Below are positions 49,038-61,057 of a stretch of DNA of 64,000 bases, in pieces (position 1 is the stretch's first letter; the number at the start of each line of letters is the position of its first letter). Under the pieces are notes generated by a model. That model made no database searches. It was not told the origin of the DNA and worked only from the letters and a program-made list of their open reading frames with translations. The DNA is taken from the NCBI GenBank assembly GCA_023333565.1, contig JAJKFH010000470.1:310001-374000 (forward strand), in the 5' to 3' direction. Origin of the DNA: Puffinus mauretanicus (Eukaryota > Chordata > Aves > Procellariiformes > Procellariidae). A program made the translations under genes and the position numbers.

Positions 49038-52000
49038 ATAGTAAAATCATAATAGCATAAATCATAAATACAATACTACATTATTAATATTTCCTCCTTT
49101 GGGTTTCCAGCTACCAAATATTTAGTCTTATGGCTAATGCTTGGTTAAAACCCAAGAAATGAATCAGCTTTCATTTTTATCACTACTAGCTGTAGTGCAG
49201 GAGGCAAAGAATTTGAAGGATGTGGTTTTGAACCATTATTTAGCTTTGCATTGAAATTCCTCATTCTGATTTCTAGTTTTCAGCCATTGCTGGGCGGCAG
49301 AAAGTAATCTGGTATTTTCTGGCTCACATACTCCTCCTAAAAAGCACCAAAACCAAACAAAAAGAAAATAAAAAAATCCAAGCACCATTAGAAGCTACTA
49401 CCAATCTGACATAATATAATCCCTCTTTTTACTTCATACCTATGAATTTGTAACCAGGCACCGTCTGTTTAATCAGAGCCGAGTTACACAACCTTTATTA
49501 CAAGCATGCATGCTGCATTTGCAATGTGCTCCTTGCACAAATAAACATGTGAGGTCTGAACAGTTCATTCAAAAGAGGAACAGTTGCTTTCCTAAGGGTA
49601 AGTCCCATCTTTAGGTGTTAATACAAATATTGTGCCAAATATTTCCAAGCAGGTCTCTGATGCTAAGGCTTACTTTTTTGATGCTACAGACGCTTGGGAA
49701 GCCAGCACCCCAGCGACACCCAGAGTAACTTAGCCGAAAACAGCAGGATGCAGGAGCTATCAGGGTTGCAGAACTGGCGGCTGTTTTGCAGCCACGTCCT
49801 GCACCCTCCGTGGCCCTGGACTCGGCGTTTGAGGTGGCCGGTGTTTAACAACATCCCTCTGCACATGGCAACCCTGGCAGCGCTCCCCTCCTTCCCTCCC
49901 TCTGGCAGTGGCGATGTGAAGAGCCCGCCCGTCCTGTGCTGGGGGAAAACCCCGCTGCACCCACCTCGGGGGACGCCGAGGGGCGGCTTCAGGGCTGCAC
50001 CTTTCACCCACGCTTATGCGGTATTTCCACTCATGAAAACAAACCCCTCTGCTGCTGCTTTTCTTCAGAGCAACCCCCCAGTTCATTGCTTTGCACAACC
50101 AGAGCTCGGCTCCGTAGTCCACGCTTCGATCCCAGAGGCTAAGGGACAGGGGGTTATTTCTCTACCACACGGGACAAGTGCTCAGGCAGACCGGAGGATT
50201 ACTGAAGGGCTGAGAGCAACCCTGTCCGGTGACCGCTCAAGTTTTAAATAAAAGCCTGAGCACATTAAGAAAAGCCACACAGTGGCCAAGAGAGACAGTG
50301 TTTCATAAAACACAACCTGCAATTTGCTTGTGTCACAGTACAACAGGGAAAGAGTGAGCGCAGCCTTTCAGCAGCTAAGTTCTACCTCGTTTGGTGCCAC
50401 AGCCCAGCTCTTCTGCCTTTCTTTTGAGAAACAGTCTGTACTGTGAGTTGTAACCACTAAGTTACGTGCTATTGCATCAAAATATTAACTACCTTGTCTG
50501 TTAGCAAGCTAAGGCACAAAGATCTCAGTGTGAGGAAGTAAGAGTTTAAGCACTATGCCAGAAGACATGCTTACACATTATCCCTGCAAAGTTGTTTTAA
50601 AATCACCATTAACCCAAATAGTTATGGTTATACATTTGGGACAATCTTCAATTTACTCGTCATATGCTCTAACCCCTTTTTTGCATCCAAAAAGCAGCTG
50701 GCTCCAAGGACAAAACTTACCCCGAGTTATGCAAGCTAGGGGAGTCTCTGCTGCACTACATGGGTCAAAAGACATTTAGAGTGGAGTGACACATCCCAGA
50801 CCCCTGTCTGCCATCAGAGATCTGGGAAAACGTTGTAACACGGGCCATCAAGAACAGCAAACAGAGCAAGGGAAAGCATCAAAGTCACAACTTTGAGACT
50901 GCTATGAAAATGTGTCTGCCAAGACAACCTAAGATCAGAGCCTGCTGCCAGCCTACGGGAGTTGACCGCTGTACTCACTGGGCGCTCACATGAGATGTAT
51001 TTCGTCTTTGTAACGGCTCTCCTTGCCACCGTCCAAGTTTTCAGGTGTCAGAACTCCTGCAATCTATTTCCTACTCTGCTACTGTGTCTCGTTTAACCTC
51101 TGTCTGGCTTCAAACCCTCTTTCCCTCCTCCCTTCCCCCCAAAAAGGTAAGAGCAAGATAACAATCACCTCCCAGGGGATTCCGAGCTTTAATTCCTGGT
51201 TGCAAAATGCCCCAAGGGTCTCGGCTCTCCCCAACCCAGTAAGAACAGCATCATTTGTTAGAAACTATTACAGACTTTGCGATACATAGTGTTGATGTAT
51301 TCCTGTCCCCAGAGTAACAGCTGATTTACTTTCCCAGTGTGTCTTTCTTGAGTACCACTGAGTAATTGATCTGGAATTGGGTCAGTAGTACAGCATGTGA
51401 GCCTGAGCTGCCGAGATTTGGGAACAAAACTGCTCCGTGTCTCTCTAGAACCACAGGCCCGGTTCTCTGGCTTTACACCCTTCACACGGGTGCAAAACGG
51501 TCACATTTTTTTACATCAAGGGCGCAAGTAACGCCTGATGAAGCAGCAGACTCGGGGTGGGAGCAGTAGCTTTTCAGGAGGCAAACTTTAAACCCACTAA
51601 ACCCCCCCTGTGGAAGCACAGCCGTGAGCCACCCGCACCCTGCAGCCCTGTCAGCGTGGGCTTTGCTGGCGTCTCCAGGCTAACTCTGATGGTTTCCCTC
51701 TGACACGCTGCCGGGCAGGACGGGGCAGCGAGCTGCACAGGGCTGCTTGAGGAGATGCTTCACCCCGGGAGTCTCCCCAACACACCACAGAAAGGCCCCA
51801 TTTTTCCCAGTAAGAAGCACCCAGCACCCCTGTAGGCTGACTGTGGCTGCTCCTCTACCGCAGCGTTTTCCCAGACTAATGGCCCCCTCTTTTTGGTAAT
51901 GGTGCCCACAGACACCAGCCCCGGGCCGGCTGCCCCTGAGGTGACCGTGCCTGCGGTGCCCTCCCCTCACTCCACAGAGACGTGCAAAAAGTTGCCTTGA

Positions 52001-53087
52001 ACCTAAACAGCTAGTCACTTACTAGGTTATTTTTTTACTCTAGCAGTTAAAATAAAGAGCAGAGAAGAGGCCAGCGGGTTTTGCGGCTCAAACAGGAGAA
52101 GATAAAAAAAAAATTACCTCAGAGTGTTGGTCGAAAGGGCCCCGCAGGCACCGGTGTGTCCTCCACCTTCCCGCCTCACACAGAGTCTGTTTCGCCGGAG
52201 ATGGCGACTTGGTGAGTCCGAGGGTCTCCTTTTGTCCCTGCCGCCTCCACACGCCGCCAGCCGCTGCCCGAGGTTTCCCACCACCGCCCTGGCCCCTCAC
52301 GGGCAGACTTTGCTGTCCCACTCCTAGGAGGGCTTCATCCAGGCACACCCGGGAGCCGCAGCCACTCCCGGGGGCCGGGCAATGGGCAGCTGCCGCTGGG
52401 CCACCCACGGCAGAGCTTTCCCTCTCCCTGGCACAGGTGAGCGGGGGGAAAGCTGTTGCCTTTAGTTTGCCCGCGAACCTCCTCTCTCCGGTGGCCCTGG
52501 GCATGCCCTGGGGCGGTCGGTGCTAGCCATGCAAGGTCAGGCTGTGCACCAGCGCCAGACTCCCCCCCCCCCCGAGGACGTAGCTTCAGGCTGTGCCCTC
52601 CCCAAGGCAGCTCGCTGCTCCCCAGGAAAGGAGTCAGAGGACATGCTCGTTAGCCACATGGGTCAACAAATAATTATATTTAAGTCAAATTAAAAATCTG
52701 GCTCCAAACCCTGCAAACAGCTCACAGCTGGAGTTCCCATCAATTGAGGAGGAGAGCGCAGTGGGTGGAGAGATTAATGGGTCGGTCCCATGAAGCTTTG
52801 GCATTATGTACCCCACAAAGCTCTTGGAAATTTAACATAGTTGTGGGTGTCAGATAAGGCACGTACTGAGACAAACTCATTCCCTAGTGACATCCGTGTA
52901 ACTCGGCCAAAGCTCATGGAGTTGGCATTTGGGCAGGCGAGAGCAGAGCTGTGCAATCCTTCTTTAAATGAAGCACAGAAATAGAGGTGGGTACGCACTG
53001 CGTGTGCCAGGGATGCAGGGTAAGGAGGGACATTGCGTCAGTCACCCACTACAGACAACGTTTTAGTCATGCAGGGAAAGCAAATAA

Positions 53088-53093
53088 TTTATT
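53088..53093 (-). terminator. Candidate distal polyadenylation signal
   Basis: This AATAAA on the minus strand lies about 7.85 kb after the RAB11FIP4 stop, at the left edge of a long AT-rich, gene-free stretch. If the bird gene keeps a long 3' UTR, this could be its end. It could equally be a chance hexamer in AT-rich DNA. Confidence 0.2.
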
Positions 53094-55301
53094 TACATAT
53101 CTGATTGTACATTACAGCTACCTGAAAGGATCCACACTAGCAAGGACAGCTTTATTGTCCCCAGGAAGTATTTCAAGAAAATACAGAGAAAATAGTGTAA
53201 TGGCACATTGCAACAGTACTGACATCACTTCACTTGTATTGTAAATTACAGAATGAGATTAAAAATAGTCATATGCCACTTTTCCTGACTGCTTTTTTCA
53301 GTTTTTTTCAGTAACAATGGAGGGAATGGACTTTGCTCATTTTCATACCAAGCAGCCTTTGAAGTAAAAAATAAAACCGCCTCCTTGCTTCTAAGGCAGC
53401 TTTATAATCTGTCAAGTGGGTGCCAAATTCGGTTAAAAAAATTCTGCTCCATGAGAATGGAACCTGTTATTTTATAGATCAAAACTTCGTGTTTTGGGAG
53501 ATTTAGGGGATATTGATGATTTCTTTCTTGTGAATTACCACAGTTTATTATCTCACTGTGTCCAGGGGCTGGCGAGTGGAGTATTGATAAATCACAAGGT
53601 GCGAGAGAGGAAACAATTCAAGCATCTCACCAGATGAGGGGGTCAACACTCAAGAAATGAAAGCACCAGCTCAAGAAGAGGTTGGAGGGAGGAAAGGACA
53701 CTTCTAGGACCAGGTCCCTGGTTGCCAGAGTTACAGATGGCCCAGTCTCACAATGCATCTATTTAGCTTCCCAAATGCTGCAGGAGAGTGCTGTGCTGCA
53801 AACCCCAAGGGGAGGAGTTTATTCCGCAGTTCCCAAAATGTGAAAAGCGAGACACCCAATTTCTACATCTGCAAGAGGAAGATCTCCAGTCATGCAGATC
53901 CAGGGTCTGTCCTTAGGAAAAGCTGCCACAGAAGCCAGGGAGGGAACAGAAGAAGTAATCTAAAGCATTTTACCCTCCCTAAGAAGGAGAGTCTATGAAT
54001 TGGTAATGCTATTTCTCTTTCCATTTTAATGGGCAAAGTAAATCACTTGCCCACTCCCACAAAAATAACCCCAAAACCGAAGTTAACCTGAAATGGGCAA
54101 CGTGTTCAAATGAGATTTTGGTCTGACGTCCATTTCAAGTACAAAAAGAAGCAGATTGGCTTTAGTGTGAATAAAAACTATAATCGCTGAGTCAGGACCG
54201 TAACATTTAGTTAGGTTTTTATTATTTTGAATTAACTGAAACCAACAAGTGGATAGAATTGGTCTCATAATGATACTAGAACAATAAATATGGGGGGTGT
54301 GTGTGACATCATTGCCTTACAAAAGAGACCAGCCATCTGACACAACATTTCTAAAAGAAGACAAGGAACTGCTAATTATGTTAAATTTCGTTTGCTACGT
54401 AATTTAGACCATGACATAGTGCTTCTAAAAAAACCTGTACAAAATGAGTATTTTTTACATCTCAGAGGCACATGAATACAAATCTGATCTATTTTATATA
54501 TACACATGTACATTACATGAAAACCAGAGATGAAGATCAAATGAAAAAAGTGTATATAAAAAGTGCCCAAAACAGGAGATAAAATGTGAAAATAAAATGT
54601 ATCCTCACAACAGAGAAGTAAAAGGCACAAATACTAAAATATGTAACCACGCAAAAAATGTAGGTACAGTCTGTGCCACAAAGCAAAACAAATGGCGCCC
54701 ACAACTGATTTTACAGTAATTCTCAAAATATCTCAGTATTTAAACATACCGTCAGTGCAACATTTACTGCCCTGTAGCGTACTAAAGTGTTCACATGATG
54801 TGAAATTCTTGGTTCCCCTTCTGACTTCTTTTCTCCAAAGCCAGAATAATTTAGCTACGGGTAAGGTATTAAACAAAACGGGGCTGATGTCGGGTAGTGT
54901 AAGAAGATCACTGCGCCAGCTGCCTGGGTTGGCAGCCCTCCTGCACACCTTAACGTCTGCGTATTGAACGCACGTCTGCCAGAACAATGACTCTGCGCCC
55001 TTCGGCAGCGCGCAACGGGCTCTACAGCGGTTTGCCAGGGTGAATGTCACTCTGCTGAGAACTGTGATGCGAAAGCTGGCAGCTGAGATGTCACAGTGCA
55101 CCACTAACAACACCTACATAAAAAAGAAATACAGATTCTAGGGGTAGGTGTCCCCACTATACCAAAGAAGTCCATGTTTGTCAATATATGTTTTCATTAG
55201 GTTTAAAGTTTAAATAAAAAGTAATCTCTCTCTAATTATATGTTTGAGCAGGTACTACTCTTGCAGTTGAACAAAACTTTTGAGACTTAAGCCAGTAAGC
55301 T

Positions 55302-55319
55302 AAAAAAAAAAAAAAAAAA
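55302..55319. repeat. Poly(A) tract, 18 A
   Basis: This is an uninterrupted A run in AT-rich sequence, with no sign of a retrocopy upstream. Confidence 0.9.
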
Positions 55320-56579
55320 TTTAAGGAACACAGTGTAGCACTGTCAGCTGGCTCCGCTCTGTGACAAACAACGGTACAGTGACACTAGTTGCAGATGTTT
55401 GTCTTAATGGGCTGCTGTCATTATCTGTCACGTATGCTTCCTAGGCTAAGCTAGTAGGACTGTGCCCTGCAAACAGAGTGTGTAAGTACAGCATGCAATT
55501 GGAGAGCTATACAGAATCAAGGCAAAACTTACGGGGACGTCCCAATGATGCCTTACCTGGATGGACATCAGGGTTATTCACCCTACGTGCTTGTGCATCA
55601 TGAGAATCAGCTACGACATTTTGTCATGTGGGTAGGACACAACTTGTCTTCAGGACCACACAAAAGGCATGGACAGGACTGGCCTGGTATAAAGCCAGGG
55701 CTAAAATTCTTCATCTCAGTAGCTAAAGCTGTACTAAAGCCAAGAATATTGTGTTTGTCTCTCCCATCTGCTTAAAGTGGCTGCCCCAAGGCACACAGAC
55801 ACTCTGACAGCAGGCACAGTGGCTGGGGACAAGATCAAGAGGGTAAACGTCAACAGAAAATATATCGAAACGACTCTCTTGCAACTCCCAGTGCATTACG
55901 CAGGATTATAGGATTCAGACCAAACACCTACTGCAATCCTTATCAGACTCTAAAGGCACATGTAGAGTTTCATTAAATAAGAAACCCACACATGCCACAT
56001 GCTTCAACAGCAAACTGCTCCTAGGATCAGTATTTTTGACTGAAAAATACTGAGAAAACAACCCCGAAGATGCTGCAAAGGAACAAAACGCCAGCAGCTG
56101 TTGAACTATATCCTTTAAAATCAGCTGTGTTACATCACCTGTCATGCCTTCTTGACAATGTTCCTTGAGTAACAAATGACTTAACAAGAATACGAGCATT
56201 GCTACTTACACCAGAACCAGTCCAGGAACTGCTCAGTTAAAGTTTGAGTCAGTTTTCACTCAAATCAATGTAAGCCAAGCCACTGATTTGGCAAGTGCTT
56301 CATCAGCTGCTACTTCCTTCCTTCCTTGGAAAAAATCCCTCGGACCACAACATACAGTATTTGTTTTAAGAGAAAACCACTGTATATTCACTGCCATTAA
56401 AGAAGAAAAAAAAAGAATTCATTTATTTGTAAATTCTAGTTCCTAGATTCATCACATGTCATTAGCACTATGATGCAGAGACCGCTGAACAGTGACTGAT
56501 GTAGCAGGCCACAATGTATGTTTATATATTAGCTTCCAAGCCTTCAATTACTAACCAGATTAGGGAGCCTAAATACTGT

Positions 56580-56645
56580 AGGCCAAGATCCTTCCTGGAG
56601 AGTAATGCAATTCTACCGAAGTAAACGGAGCATTGCTGCATTCAG
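56580..56645. repeat. Degraded copy of a short ancient repeat
   Basis: GGCCAAGATCCTTCCTGGAG, then CTACCGAAGTAAACGGAGCA, follows the same order as the other copies (GATCCT..CTGG, then a CCATTGAAGTCAATGGAGC-like centre) with many substitutions. Confidence 0.35.
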
Positions 56646-59105
56646 ACAGCAAAATATTTGCTGATACACGTATCTTTGAGAATTAGTGATGCTGAGTTCA
56701 TCTCCCTACAGAGCTGGTTGAGAAACATCAGAATTTCTCTCAAGACCATAGAAGGAAAGTGGGCAGCAAAAGTGTATTGGATTTTTTTTTTTGAGACTTG
56801 CTACAAATTTGCATATTAAAAACTTCTTAAAAATAGATGGGATGGTTACAGTTTGTCACTGTTGCACTTCAAACCACGACAAATTCTCAAACAGCTTGAG
56901 TCTTTAACCAAAGTTATTCAAAAAGCTGAAAAATACTCTTTTGATGTCAAGATAGTTTTGAATCAGCATCACACTCTGAAACCAGAACTAGGCAGCAGCT
57001 GAAGACTGATGTCTGGAGGGAAGCAGCCAGTATCAGAAAAATCTCGAGAAACTACATTTCAGGTACTCTTAAGTGCAAGTTTTGAAAGAGGTATTTTTCC
57101 CGCAGTAGCTTGTGTGTGGGATTAGCCTGATGAAGGACAGCTTCTAGCCAGAAGCAAGTAATTTTTTTTTCACTGTACAAAAATACCTGCAGTGGTTTGC
57201 AACTGGTTTGACCAGAATATCACTTAGCTTTTCAGAATCTACAGTAGAATGAACTAAGGAGCAGATCAAGATACAGTACCTTGGATTGTGTTTGCATCCC
57301 CGAGGGTTAAATGAGAAGCAGAGTTTTGACACAAGAATGTTTACTGCATATCAGTATTGCTCGAATGAGATGGTACCACATTTCTGTGTTTGAAGTTATT
57401 TACCCAGGGAAGTGAAGCCATTGTTCCGCTAACAGCAACACTGACACAGAGGCAGACTGTACTCCCCCAGCTGGCCTGTGAGCACAAAGGAAGCCCACAG
57501 TAAAAAACCAAGACATTTATCAGAGAACAGACACTGAAAGCAGTGTCTCCCTATCTCTCACATCTCCTGTCTGTTCTGCCACTGTGTCTGACACTTGATC
57601 AAAATACGCACTCTCTGCAACGTCGATATCAGATTACTCTTCTCCCTGCCCCAGTGACCCATCAAGTGATCCCTTATTACCAAGTTACCTGCATGTCATA
57701 AAACGTGATGACTTCTTTTCTGGGATAGAAGAGTTCTCCAAGGCTTGGATTGCAAGACAAGTTGGTCTATTATCTGTAGTTACTCAGTCTAAAAATGCAA
57801 TTGCTAATTAGTATTTTTAGAGGTGGATACCTTAGAGGAAAATGTATCTGCCAGTGAAATGCCTCTCCCACCTCTAGCTCACGTTATTTGTCAAACATAG
57901 CAAGTGTCTGGATACAATAACAGAAAGCAGCACCATGCCAAGGGCCCCACAGTAGCGGAAGCATAACTCCTTTATGCAATAAAACAAAGCTACAAACACC
58001 AACATGGTGGTAAGATGACTCTTCAAATGCAAACACTGGAGCAAGGAAGAGCTTCTAAATGCTAAAGCAGCTGGGTACAGAGATAAACAAGACGACCCGC
58101 AAGTCTTTAGAAAACCCACTGCTGGGCACCCCTGGCTAGAGTGCTGCTTTCAGGATTTCAGCCAGATTCAGTGACGATTTGTCACTATTAGTGACTATTC
58201 ACCTCTTACGTATAGTTACCTGCACAAAAACCTGGCGCTCTCTATGATCATGTCTTCTTCTGTTCATGTCCACAGGCTCTGTGGTCTCAGTGAAGTAAGC
58301 CAAGCTCTCTGCTTCCCAAGTGCTCAGCATAATTTTCAGTGAAATAGTCCTAAACATTTGCTGATGTTCGACCCTAGCAGGAATGGGTTTTAGATTATTA
58401 AAATTCTGAAGCTGAGTCCAGTTTACCTCAAAATATTTAGGGGAAAACATTCAGTCACCAGTCTGACCTGCAACAGCTTCACTCTTATTTAAATCCACTG
58501 CATGAGAGCAGGACAGAAGGGTTACTTACCAAACCAGTTAGCTCCAGTAGCAGGGCTGCTGGCTCACCCAGCCCTGCTTGTCACAGCAGGTTAGCAACAG
58601 CCAACAGTTCTCTATGGCCTATAGAAGGAGCAAAGTCCTTGGCACAACCCACAAACAGCACCATGCAGAGGGAAATGCCATCACTAAAGTGCAGGTGAAG
58701 AGTCCCGTAGGCAGGGAGCTGTAGGTAGCACCAAACTGGCTTAACTGTTCCACATCCAGAAGCAGCAGCAGGTGGGAAAGGTGCGTGTATGGGGTGTCCA
58801 CGGAGTTCCACCTGCTTCTCCACAAACAGAAGCTTCTGCCATTTAGCACAGAACATTTTACACCATCCCCAGGTGGCAAAGGCGTAGTCTTTAAATCCCT
58901 TCCTCCAGATGACCCTAGAGCCTCAGGAAACCAGCCCTGAGACATCACTGTTTGAACAAGACTGTACCATTTCTCCCAGAGCACTGAAGTCCTGCAGACA
59001 TCTTTGTGCGCTGGGATGTTGTGTCTCATAGTTATTCCTCTGGTCCCTCTCACTTTCCAGTTACTTTAACACCTGCCTAATGCAGATACATAGAAACAAA
59101 TTGTT

Positions 59106-59111
59106 TTTATT
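59106..59111 (-). terminator. Candidate polyadenylation signal of RAB11FIP4
   Basis: This is AATAAA on the minus strand (TTTATT on plus), about 1.83 kb after the stop codon and the nearest such hexamer outside the coding sequence. Alternative signals are at 54218-54223 and 53088-53093. No transcript evidence is available, so this is only the proximal candidate. Confidence 0.35.
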
Positions 59112-59694
59112 TTCTTGCCTTCAAGAAAGCCTGATTTCAGTATTTCCCCCCCTTGCCATCATTCCAGTAACACATCACCGAAGGCAAGAGCACAGAGATT
59201 GCAGAAAAATATATATATATTTACATCCATAACTGAATACATATTTTATGTATTCTAATTCAGGAAAAATGCATCACATATACACACCAAGATACATCAA
59301 GAGAATACTAGGGCCAAGACACTGCCAACAGCAAGAAATACACAGAAAAGCACAGTCATTGCTACTGTAACATTCTTCTAGGGAGTGTATTCAATAGAGG
59401 AAACATCTCTATGCATTGGGGAAAGCCAGATACTTGGGCCTATTTTTCTGTGCCAGTTGGTGTGAATCAAAAGTGTGACATTTTTACTTTAAAAAAAGTG
59501 TATGGAATAAAATTTGGTTTTTTTCAGCATTCAACTATCCGAACAATTCCATAAGCCCCTTAGATAAGCTACATTATTAATTAAAAAGGTCCTAGCCCTA
59601 CAGTACACAAATCCAGCTCAGGAGAACACAGGCACATGCTGAAGTCCATCCCTCTTTAAGGCAGCATTTAAGCATACACTCAACTTGAAAGCTT

Positions 59695-59790
59695 ATGTTC
59701 TGTCCCACTGACTTCCATGAGCAGTCACACTACACATTTGAAGTTAAGCACCTGCACAACTGCTCATCTAAATCAGGATGTGTTCCCTGT
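59695..59790. repeat. Degraded ancient repeat with TTAAGC motif
   Basis: CCCACTGACTTCCATGAGCA, then TTGAAGTTAAGCACCTGCAC and CTCATCTAAATCAGGATGTG, match the CCATTGACTTCAATGG..GTTAAGCA pattern also seen at 22.3 kb, in the opposite order. It lies in the presumed RAB11FIP4 3' flank or UTR. Confidence 0.4.
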
Positions 59791-60060
59791 TCAGAGCTTT
59801 AGCTACGCATGTGTGTACTCAGTCTGGATTGGCAGCTTCTGCAAGACCAAGCTCCTTTTCTTTTTACTGCCCGACAGGTAACAGTCACTCCACGTCAGAC
59901 TTCTCTCCACCCCTGTGTTAGGACCCAGCCGGTCCTCTCCACAGCTTGCCCACAAAACGTCAATCTCAAAGGAGTGCAGTGTGTCTGGGGCGGGAAAGCA
60001 ACTCAACACATAATTTCAAGGGCTGCTTCGCCTCCCCCCGAAGTGGGCTGTTTCATGCAA

Positions 60061-60082
60061 TTTTTCTTTTTTTTTTTTTTTT
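60061..60082. repeat. Poly(T) tract
   Basis: This is a T run with a single C, followed by more T-rich sequence. On the minus strand it is a poly(A) stretch inside the presumed RAB11FIP4 3' UTR, 0.86 kb after the stop. Internal oligo-dT priming here could mimic a polyadenylation site in cDNA data. Confidence 0.85.
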
Positions 60083-60940
60083 CTGTTTCTTTTTTTGTAA
60101 GAACTGGAATGTGTTCCTTCAGTGAAATCTTTAAAATTAAGGGTGAGGGGAAGGGGCAGGATCCCAGAATTCATCTTAATGGTCCATCATAAACCCCTGA
60201 AAATAGGGGAACAGATTTGAAGAGCTTCTTAGCCTCAATGCTACAGGGACCCTGGCATAAAAAATACACATGCGCACACACGCTCGAGAGCGGGCTGGCT
60301 CCAAAGTGATCTTGCATAAAAAGCATTTTGTGCTGACAGTGGCACACAAGTGGATGGTGATTTTTCACAAATAGCAACAATTCTGCAACATCTTCCTCTT
60401 CTTCCCTTTTACTTTGTATCTTTCCTATTTCTGAAAGTTTGGTTTTTTTATCCTATGCGTGGTTTAAGTACTAAAATTAAATCAAATAGGAAATTACAGT
60501 CAGCACCAGTCAGGAACTGAACCTGGCTATGTTAATTGGTTTGTGGTATCCAAATTCCTGGAAGAACGAAAGAACAATTCTTGCTCCTAACGCTAGGGCC
60601 ACATCCATATGTTTCCATTGTCTTTTTTACTTTTACAACTAGAGGTAGAGTCATTTTGTCCAGTATCTAAAACAGCATGATCCAGTTATATTGTTATTAC
60701 ATTAATATACAGTATCCATCCTATCACAGGTATTGAAAGTGCATGGAAAAAGTCTAACCAAGCCAATTCAATGACAAATAACAGTGTACCAAACATCATA
60801 TAAACACACCCGCGCACCCACACTCACACGTAGTGTATATATATATTTATAGATTAATTTACAGTATCAGAGTGTTGTTTAGATCCAGTGGCATGTGCAG
60901 AAATATCAGGCAGTTGCTGCTTTTCCTTCTCATATTCTCT

Positions 60941-61057
60941 TCAATTCTTTATTTCCAAGATAGACGGGTTGTGGTCTAGGATTGCCAAAATGATCTTGTC
61001 CATATACTGTCGCAATCTATAATTTATCTCTTCCTGTTCTTTAAGGGCTTCCATGAG
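60941..61057 (-). CDS. RAB11FIP4: RAB11FIP4 last coding exon, Rab11-binding domain and stop
   Basis: This exon has 117 bases: 38 codons plus a TGA stop at 60941-60943. It starts after the acceptor GTGTTTCAG. The peptide begins LMEALKEQEEINYRLRQYMD, continues KIILAILDHN and ends PSILEIKN. This is the C-terminal Rab11-binding domain of class II FIPs; the Tyr-Met-Asp-Lys-Ile-Ile helix and the following Ile/Leu residues are the conserved Rab-contacting face, and the Asn-Pro-Ser-Ile-Leu tail is also conserved. With the two preceding exons it gives the last 139 residues of the protein. The final codons (GAA ATA AAG) contain an AATAAA hexamer by chance (plus positions 60948-60953). The 3' UTR follows at lower coordinates. 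Confidence 0.97.
   Translation of the reverse strand, partial: LMEALKEQEEINYRLRQYMDKIILAILDHNPSILEIKN

Larger units (their letters stand above)
48471..59079. other. Gene-free stretch between tRNA and RAB11FIP4 3' end
   Basis: The right part (about 53-59 kb) is AT-rich and may be distal 3' UTR of RAB11FIP4 if a far polyadenylation site is used. The left part holds the old CR1 fragment at 48.97 kb and a GC-rich patch at about 51.6-52.6 kb with a C run near 52563-52573. No coding frame is convincing. Confidence 0.5.
59080..60940 (-). other. RAB11FIP4: RAB11FIP4 3' UTR (minimum proposal)
   Basis: Sequence directly after the stop codon must be 3' UTR, but its end cannot be read with certainty. 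The first AATAAA on the minus strand beyond the stop is at plus positions 59106-59111, which would give a 3' UTR of about 1.85 kb. Further AATAAA hexamers occur at 54218-54223 and 53088-53093. The AT-rich, gene-free character continues to about 53 kb, so a UTR of 6-8 kb is possible; as I recall, the human mRNA also has a long 3' UTR. The stretch holds an AT dinucleotide run near 59.21 kb and a poly(T) tract at 60061-60082. No coding frame inside it looks real. Confidence 0.55.
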
